Source: Salinibacterium xinjiangense (GTDB taxonomy: Bacteria; Actinomycetota; Actinomycetes; Actinomycetales; Microbacteriaceae). From it: DNA of 64,000 nt. A program made the position numbers and the translations under genes. Positions 60,296 to 64,000 of the stretch are shown piece after piece. Each line of letters opens with the position of its first letter. The stretch's first letter is position 1. A model generated the notes under the pieces. The model saw only the letters and a list, made by a program, of their open reading frames with translations, was not told the DNA's origin and searched no databases. The DNA lies in NCBI RefSeq assembly GCF_014645015.1, contig NZ_BMLC01000001.1, positions 496,001 to 560,000 of the forward strand, written 5' to 3'.

Positions 60296-60367
60296 GCCCC
60301 CATAGCTCAGGGGATAGAGCACTGCCCTCCGGAGGCAGGGGCCGCAGTTCGAATCTGCGTGGGGGCA
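60296..60367 (+). tRNA. tRNA-Arg (anticodon CCG)
   Basis: Complete cloverleaf: acceptor GCCCCCA with TGGGGGC (perfect 7 bp), D arm AGCTCAGGGGATAGAGC, anticodon stem CTGCC/GGCAG around loop CTCCGGA giving CCG, and T loop TTCGAAT. The 3' CCA is not encoded. A weak 5-bp hairpin (60386-60398) follows. Confidence 0.96.
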
Positions 60368-60565
60368 CTGTCGCAAAAAGTCCGTGACCAACATGGTCGA
60401 AGGCTTCTCGCCCACAAGGTTCCCCAGTGACAGGCCGTGGTGATGCCAATCCGAAGATCACCATCAATGAGGTAGTGACCCAGTCAGCACAGCGGATGCG
60501 ATCGCTCGTCGGCTCGCGGCTGTGAGGCCCCATGAGTTTTGAAGCTGTTGTCGCGACGACAGAAT

Positions 60566-61801
60566 CTAGTCATCGCAGGCCACACCATCACCGTCACGGT
60601 CGAGATTTTTTGAATAGCCCGGCTGTCCTGCGCCAATTGGTGCGGCTCCCGCTGCGCGTGCTTCCGAACAGTTCTTGTACGTCACGGTGGGTGGTGCTGG
60701 TGCTGGTGCTGGTGCCGGTGCAGGAGGCGGAGCAGGAGCAGGCACCACGACGACCGGCGCTGGAGCGAAAGAAGAAGTCAGCGCTAGAGCATCTGGGCAG
60801 CCGGTGAGCACCCGCACCATGGCGTCGTGTTCAGCTTGGGTTACCCATAAGCCGTAGGTTGCCTTCACTGATACCTGGCGGCTGACATAGTCACAGCGGA
60901 ACGCCTTATTCGACGGCAACCAGGTCGCTGTGTCCCCGTCGCCCTTCTGGCTGTTGGAGCGACCGTCGACTGCCAGAAGATTCAATGGATCGTTCGCGAA
61001 AGAGATCCTTTGTGCGGAGGAGAGTTGCTGCGCACCGGTCTGCCACGCGTTCGACAGCGCCACAAGATGGTCAATTTGGATCAGGGCCGAAGTGGTGTTG
61101 CCGCGCAAGAAATTCAGATTCTGCCCGGTGTATGGCTCGAAAAACGATCCGTGCAGAACCGTGCACGTTCCTTCCTTGACACTCGTGAGCAGATCCCGGG
61201 CAAGGATGTCGTTGCGAGTGTCGCAGCCGTTACGGTCGACATCCAACCAGGCAGCGCCGAAATTCGCCGTCCTGTCATATCCGGTCTTCGGCGCCTTACC
61301 TTTGATCGCGACAGTCGCGAGGAGCGCGATCGCTGTGGTGTTTGTCACCGTACTGTCGGCGATCACCACCGCGGCACCATCCTGTGATGCGGTGACCGTC
61401 GCAGGGTCCCCCGGATCGTCCTCAGAGAATCTAACCGCAGGTGTGGGGGTCGCCGATGGGGTCGCGGTAGCGCTGGTGGCCGGTTTGACCGCTGACGCTT
61501 CATTGGCGGGCGGAGCGGCGACAGCACCCCCGACCATCGCGATCACGAGACTGGATCCGATCGTGATTCCAGCCAATTTTCTCGACGGAATTGACAGCCA
61601 TGATGCGCGACCAGTGACAAGAGAATAGATACCAGTGACAAGGCCGACGAGGGCCAACATCATCAAAAATCCAGAAAATCCATTTGTCAAAAGACCAACA
61701 AAGACAAAAATCGCGGCAGTTGCAGCGGCGATCCAGTTCCGAAGTGTCGGCTTGAATTTCCACCTGGACGTGCTGGATGAAATGGATTTCGAATCAGTCA
61801 T
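60566..61801 (-). CDS. Membrane protein with HNH-type (DUF1524) domain and excalibur domain
   Basis: A 411-residue protein. Two to three N-terminal hydrophobic helices (about 22-100) lead to an Ala/Thr/Pro linker. A DUF1524-type nuclease-like domain follows (about 165-330), with QIDHLVALSNAWQ, NDPLNLLAVDGRSNSQKGD and the Lys/Cys of NKAFRCDYV. A Pro-Ala repeat linker and a C-terminal excalibur Ca-binding domain (YKNCSEARAAG, LDRDGDGVACDD) complete it. This combination is typical of secreted or surface nucleases in actinobacteria. The ATG follows GGGGGAACC. It lies between the tRNA and a tRNA-like fragment. Confidence 0.88.
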   Translation of the reverse strand: MTDSKSISSSTSRWKFKPTLRNWIAAATAAIFVFVGLLTNGFSGFLMMLALVGLVTGIYSLVTGRASWLSIPSRKLAGITIGSSLVIAMVGGAVAAPPANEASAVKPATSATATPSATPTPAVRFSEDDPGDPATVTASQDGAAVVIADSTVTNTTAIALLATVAIKGKAPKTGYDRTANFGAAWLDVDRNGCDTRNDILARDLLTSVKEGTCTVLHGSFFEPYTGQNLNFLRGNTTSALIQIDHLVALSNAWQTGAQQLSSAQRISFANDPLNLLAVDGRSNSQKGDGDTATWLPSNKAFRCDYVSRQVSVKATYGLWVTQAEHDAMVRVLTGCPDALALTSSFAPAPVVVVPAPAPPPAPAPAPAPAPPTVTYKNCSEARAAGAAPIGAGQPGYSKNLDRDGDGVACDD

Positions 61802-62200
61802 GGTTCCCCCGCAATTGCACTCGCGAACCTAAGGGCAGCGGCACCAAAGACGTGATGATTACTCGGAGCTTAGCGGTTGGCTCATCGACGAGTGTGCGTG
61901 TGCGTGTGTTTCACGGCCGCTCGAGAAGGTGCCGGAAAGATAGGGGTCAAACGATGGCAACATAAGCGTCGTGAATAACATCTGGGAGGCTGCCCCGCAC
62001 GGGCCACCGCTGTGCAGGTATGAGGATGCCTGATCTCGTTGGAGGCACAGAGCCGTCGCCGGATTCTCCGTAATCGACGATTTTCCATAATCGGCATTGA
62101 GGTACGGCTTTTCTGTTGCCCGGGCAAGAAAACACCCGCAAGATCCCCATGATTCCGGGGGTTCCTGTGAGCATTACTGGGTCGATCACAGGCCAGAAAA

Positions 62201-62209
62201 TTATCCACA
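62201..62209 (+). promoter_or_regulatory. Single DnaA-box-like site
   Basis: TTATCCACA matches the canonical DnaA box exactly. Only one such site is seen here, so an origin is not supported; it could titrate DnaA, belong to a lost element, or be chance. Confidence 0.35.
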
Positions 62210-62254
62210 GTTCAATCCACTTTTACCCATATTTCGCCCTCACTTGCCCACATA

Positions 62255-62284
62255 GTCATCTGACTCATATGAGTCACACATGAC
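62255..62284. promoter_or_regulatory. Nested palindrome, candidate protein-binding or recombination site
   Basis: TGACTCATATGAGTCA at 62261-62276 is a perfect 16-bp palindrome. Outer arms GTCAT (62255-62259) and ATGAC (62280-62284) extend the symmetry. It lies in the non-coding gap beside the tRNA-like fragment, over 450 bases from the HNH gene start. It may be an operator or a site used by a former mobile element. Confidence 0.5.
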
Positions 62285-62343
62285 CATAAGTCCCCGTATT
62301 TGCCGATTTTTTGAGCTTGCGAAGGCGCCAATTGAAGCCTGAA

Positions 62344-62389
62344 CGCCCTCCGGGGGGCAGGGCGGTAGTTCGAATCGTGCTCGGCGCTG
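62344..62389 (+). repeat. tRNA-Arg-like 3' fragment, possible att remnant
   Basis: GCCCTCCGG, GGCAGGG and AGTTCGAATC occur in the same order and nearly the same spacing as in the 3' half of tRNA-Arg at 60324-60354, including an anticodon-like CCG. The anticodon 5' stem and acceptor end have diverged. It could be the far attachment site of an element once integrated in the tRNA, or a decayed tRNA. Confidence 0.55.
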
Positions 62390-62390
62390 T

Positions 62391-62879
62391 CTACCGAACC
62401 ATTCGGATTTCATCACCGCTGTCGGCGTAGCCCGTCGGCTGTCGCATACCGTCGTGCGCGAACCCGTTCCGAATATAGAACGATCTCGCCCGCAAGTTGT
62501 CTTCGAGCACCCAGAGTGATGCCGGATCATCGCCAAGAACTTCGTCGAGAAGAGCCTGCCCAGCTCCAGAGCCCTGCAAGTGCGCCAGCAGATAGATGAA
62601 CCGAAGCTGCCGACCATGAGGAGGCGGTCTGTCTGTGTTCCGTCCTGCACCGGCAAAGCCGATCAGCTCGCCTTCTGACTCGGCAACCACCGCATGGAAG
62701 TCGGGCGTCGGTTTGGCGCAAATCGATTCCCACTGCGTAAGGCGATCGACCCGCGCTTCCTCTCCCCAGGCGCTGGGCGGGAACCTGCCGGCGTAAACTT
62801 CCGCCCAGGTCCGGAGGTGGAGGTCAGCGATTGCTGCCGCTTCATTCGGGCGCGGAATGCGAATGAGGAAACCAGTCAC
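62391..62879 (-). CDS. GNAT-family N-acetyltransferase
   Basis: A 162-residue acetyltransferase. Acetyl-CoA motif region FIYLLAHLQGSGAGQALLDEVL (two pieces, about 95-115) with the Q-x-x-G-x-G/A pattern, and the C-terminal LWVLEDNLRARSFYIRNGF typical of the family. GTG start. Substrate unknown; amines, peptides or antibiotics are possible. Its stop adjoins the tRNA-like fragment. Confidence 0.9.
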   Translation of the reverse strand: MTGFLIRIPRPNEAAAIADLHLRTWAEVYAGRFPPSAWGEEARVDRLTQWESICAKPTPDFHAVVAESEGELIGFAGAGRNTDRPPPHGRQLRFIYLLAHLQGSGAGQALLDEVLGDDPASLWVLEDNLRARSFYIRNGFAHDGMRQPTGYADSGDEIRMVR

Positions 62880-62959
62880 ACCATCACTCTGCAGGTGAGT
62901 TCGCCGGAGAGCAACGATTGTCAGCTTTTCGGGTCAGTCGGGTGCCGCAGACCCGAAAG

Positions 62960-64000
62960 TCAGTCACCGTCACTGGACGAGACGCGCTGGGTGGGTGTGG
63001 AGGCATCCCGCGCGACGTGGCTGCGGGCGTGCTCGACCGCCGCGGGTAGCGTCGTGAAGAGATGCTTCTGGTGGCGGAGCGATGCGATGACTCCGACCCT
63101 CGTCGCCACCGTGAGGTGCCCGGGCTGGATTCCCTTGATCAGCACTGTCACGCCACGGCGCTCGAGCGCGTGCACCATTTCGGTGATGACACGTGCGCCC
63201 GTGGCATCCAGCACCTGCAATTGCGACATGCGCAGGATGACGACCGTCACGTTGTGGACGCTCGTCACCCGTTCAAGCACGCGGTCAGCCGCGCCGAAGA
63301 ATAGTGCTCCATCGAGTCGGAACAGGGCAATGTGCTCGTCGCCCGGCTGCGAGGGCGAGGCCAGCTCCTCCCGATGCACCCCACCAGAGCGGGCCAGGGC
63401 CCGCAGGGCGAAGAACGCGGCAACCGCGATGCCGATACCGACCGCCACGATGAGGTCGACCGAGACCGTCACGATCGCAGTGATGACGAACACGATCGCG
63501 TCCGAGCGGGTCGAACCGACGACGGCGCGCACCGTCGACAGCGAGATCATACGAAAGGCCGTGACCATGAGCACGCCAGAAAGCGCAGCGAGCGGCACCT
63601 GCGAGATCACCCCGGTCGCGAGATAGACGAGCGCCAGCAGAACAGCGGAGTGGGTGATCGCCGCCAGCCGTGTGCGCCCTCCCGAGCGGAGGTTGACCGC
63701 GGTCCTGGCGATGGCGCCGGTGGCGGGCATCCCGCCGAAGAAGCCGGATGCGACCGACGCGAGCCCCTGGCCGACGAGCTCACGATCAGCGTCGTACGGC
63801 CCGGTGTCGGAGATGGATGCCGCAACCCGTGCCGACAACAGCGACTCGATCGCGGCCAGGGCAGCCACCGTCAACGCTGGCGCGATCAGTTGCTGGAGCA
63901 GCGCGGCGTCGATATCCGGAAGTCCCGGAGCCGGCAGAGACGCTGGCAGTGCGCCGATCTCGGCAAGCGGAAGGCCCAGCAGCGACGCACCGACCGAGAC
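62960..64000 (-). CDS. SulP-family anion transporter, C-terminal part (cut by window end)
   Basis: The frame stays open from the right edge to the stop at 62960, giving 346 codons of a larger protein. Several transmembrane helices are visible (ESLLSARVA, LYLATGVISQVPLAALSGVL-type helices, AIVFVITAIVTVSVDLIVAVGIGIA in part). A C-terminal cytoplasmic STAS domain (about the last 120 residues) carries FRLDGALFFGAADRV and SQLQVLDATGARVI. The family moves sulfate, bicarbonate or dicarboxylates; the substrate cannot be assigned. The true start lies beyond 64000. Confidence 0.92.
   Translation of the reverse strand, partial: VSVGASLLGLPLAEIGALPASLPAPGLPDIDAALLQQLIAPALTVAALAAIESLLSARVAASISDTGPYDADRELVGQGLASVASGFFGGMPATGAIARTAVNLRSGGRTRLAAITHSAVLLALVYLATGVISQVPLAALSGVLMVTAFRMISLSTVRAVVGSTRSDAIVFVITAIVTVSVDLIVAVGIGIAVAAFFALRALARSGGVHREELASPSQPGDEHIALFRLDGALFFGAADRVLERVTSVHNVTVVILRMSQLQVLDATGARVITEMVHALERRGVTVLIKGIQPGHLTVATRVGVIASLRHQKHLFTTLPAAVEHARSHVARDASTPTQRVSSSDGD

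Larger units (their letters stand above)
61802..62390. other. Non-coding accessory stretch
   Basis: A 589-bp gap, noticeably less G/C-rich than its surroundings. I see no convincing gene; small frames here lack ribosome sites and family resemblance. It contains a GT-rich microsatellite-like run near 61888-61911, three AATCG/CGATT half-sites at 62072-62093, a DnaA-box-like TTATCCACA at 62201-62209, a 16-bp palindrome at 62261-62276, and a tRNA-Arg-like fragment at about 62344-62389. Confidence 0.7.

Noticed and set aside
60218-60415. Small frame antisense to tRNA-Arg
   Set aside because: Typical spurious reading across a tRNA; no ribosome site.
61882-62208. 108-codon minus-strand frame in the accessory gap
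   Set aside because: Begins near the palindrome-rich area, ends in a GT microsatellite-derived His-Thr run, no recognisable domain or ribosome site.
62201-62209. Chromosomal or plasmid origin
   Set aside because: A single DnaA box without a cluster, an A/T-rich unwinding region, dnaA/dnaN or rep genes.
62240-62656. 138-codon minus-strand frame overlapping the GNAT gene
   Set aside because: Runs out of frame through the conserved acetyl-CoA region of the GNAT gene and across the tRNA-like fragment.

Overview
The window is high-GC DNA from an actinobacterium, most likely a member of the Microbacteriaceae. The evidence is the gene order argS-DUF2993-lysA-hom-thrC-thrB-rho-prfA-prmC-sua5-wecA-atpI-atpBEFHAGDC, which is typical of actinobacterial chromosomes. 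Many GTG/TTG starts, several genes with a TANNNT-like hexamer 6-8 bases before the start codon and no Shine-Dalgarno (probable leaderless mRNAs), and an actinobacterial kinase/FHA/MoxR/DUF58 cluster agree. This is ordinary chromosome: no complete prophage, insertion sequence or CRISPR array is visible.

Layout. 1-2.8 kb: end of an unknown gene, dxr (isoprenoid synthesis), a two-domain FKBP lipoprotein and an OsmC-like peroxidase. 2.8-10.6 kb: gabT and an asparaginase, a divergent four-gene polyamine-type ABC transporter (potD-A-B-C order of transcription) and alanine dehydrogenase. 10.6-28.3 kb: nine minus-strand genes that look like one module: FHA, PP2C phosphatase, Ser/Thr kinase, a 1,967-residue membrane-anchored Ig-like/fibronectin protein, MoxR ATPase, DUF58, transglutaminase-like membrane protein, zinc-ribbon/FHA protein and an EccC/FtsK-like ATPase. 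28.4-31.7 kb: Lrp regulator, putrescine-type aminotransferase and a FAD amine oxidase. 31.8-37 kb: YceI, a membrane HExxH protein, aldo/keto reductase, two DNA alkylation-repair genes, YaaA and a small kinase. 37-45.7 kb: complete ATP synthase operon with AtpI and WecA. 45.7-59.2 kb: translation termination (prfA, prmC), Rho, threonine/lysine synthesis and argS. 59.4-64 kb: a transglutaminase-like enzyme, tRNA-Arg(CCG), a short accessory segment with an HNH/excalibur protein ending in a tRNA-Arg-like fragment, a GNAT acetyltransferase and the end of a SulP transporter.

How the genes work together. Transporter, aminotransferase, oxidase, GABA aminotransferase and alanine dehydrogenase together could import putrescine-like amines, convert them to GABA and succinate semialdehyde, and recycle the alanine formed. 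The 10.6-28.3 kb block combines a signalling arm (kinase, phosphatase, two FHA phosphothreonine readers) with a surface arm (giant beta-sandwich protein, MoxR-DUF58-transglutaminase set, EccC-like ATPase). It resembles the PFNA cluster (kinase, FN3, AAA-ATPase, DUF58, transglutaminase) described from Bifidobacterium, extended by a zinc-ribbon FHA protein and a secretion-type ATPase. Its biochemical role is not established, and its transglutaminase homologue lacks the catalytic Cys and His. This block is the best candidate in the window for an under-described system.

Other points of note are an atpB that must begin at a non-ATG/GTG/TTG codon (probably CTG), a HAD gene inserted on the opposite strand between prmC and sua5, a 16-unit in-frame hexanucleotide repeat, and a small tRNA-bounded segment carrying a 16-bp perfect palindrome and a DnaA-box-like site.
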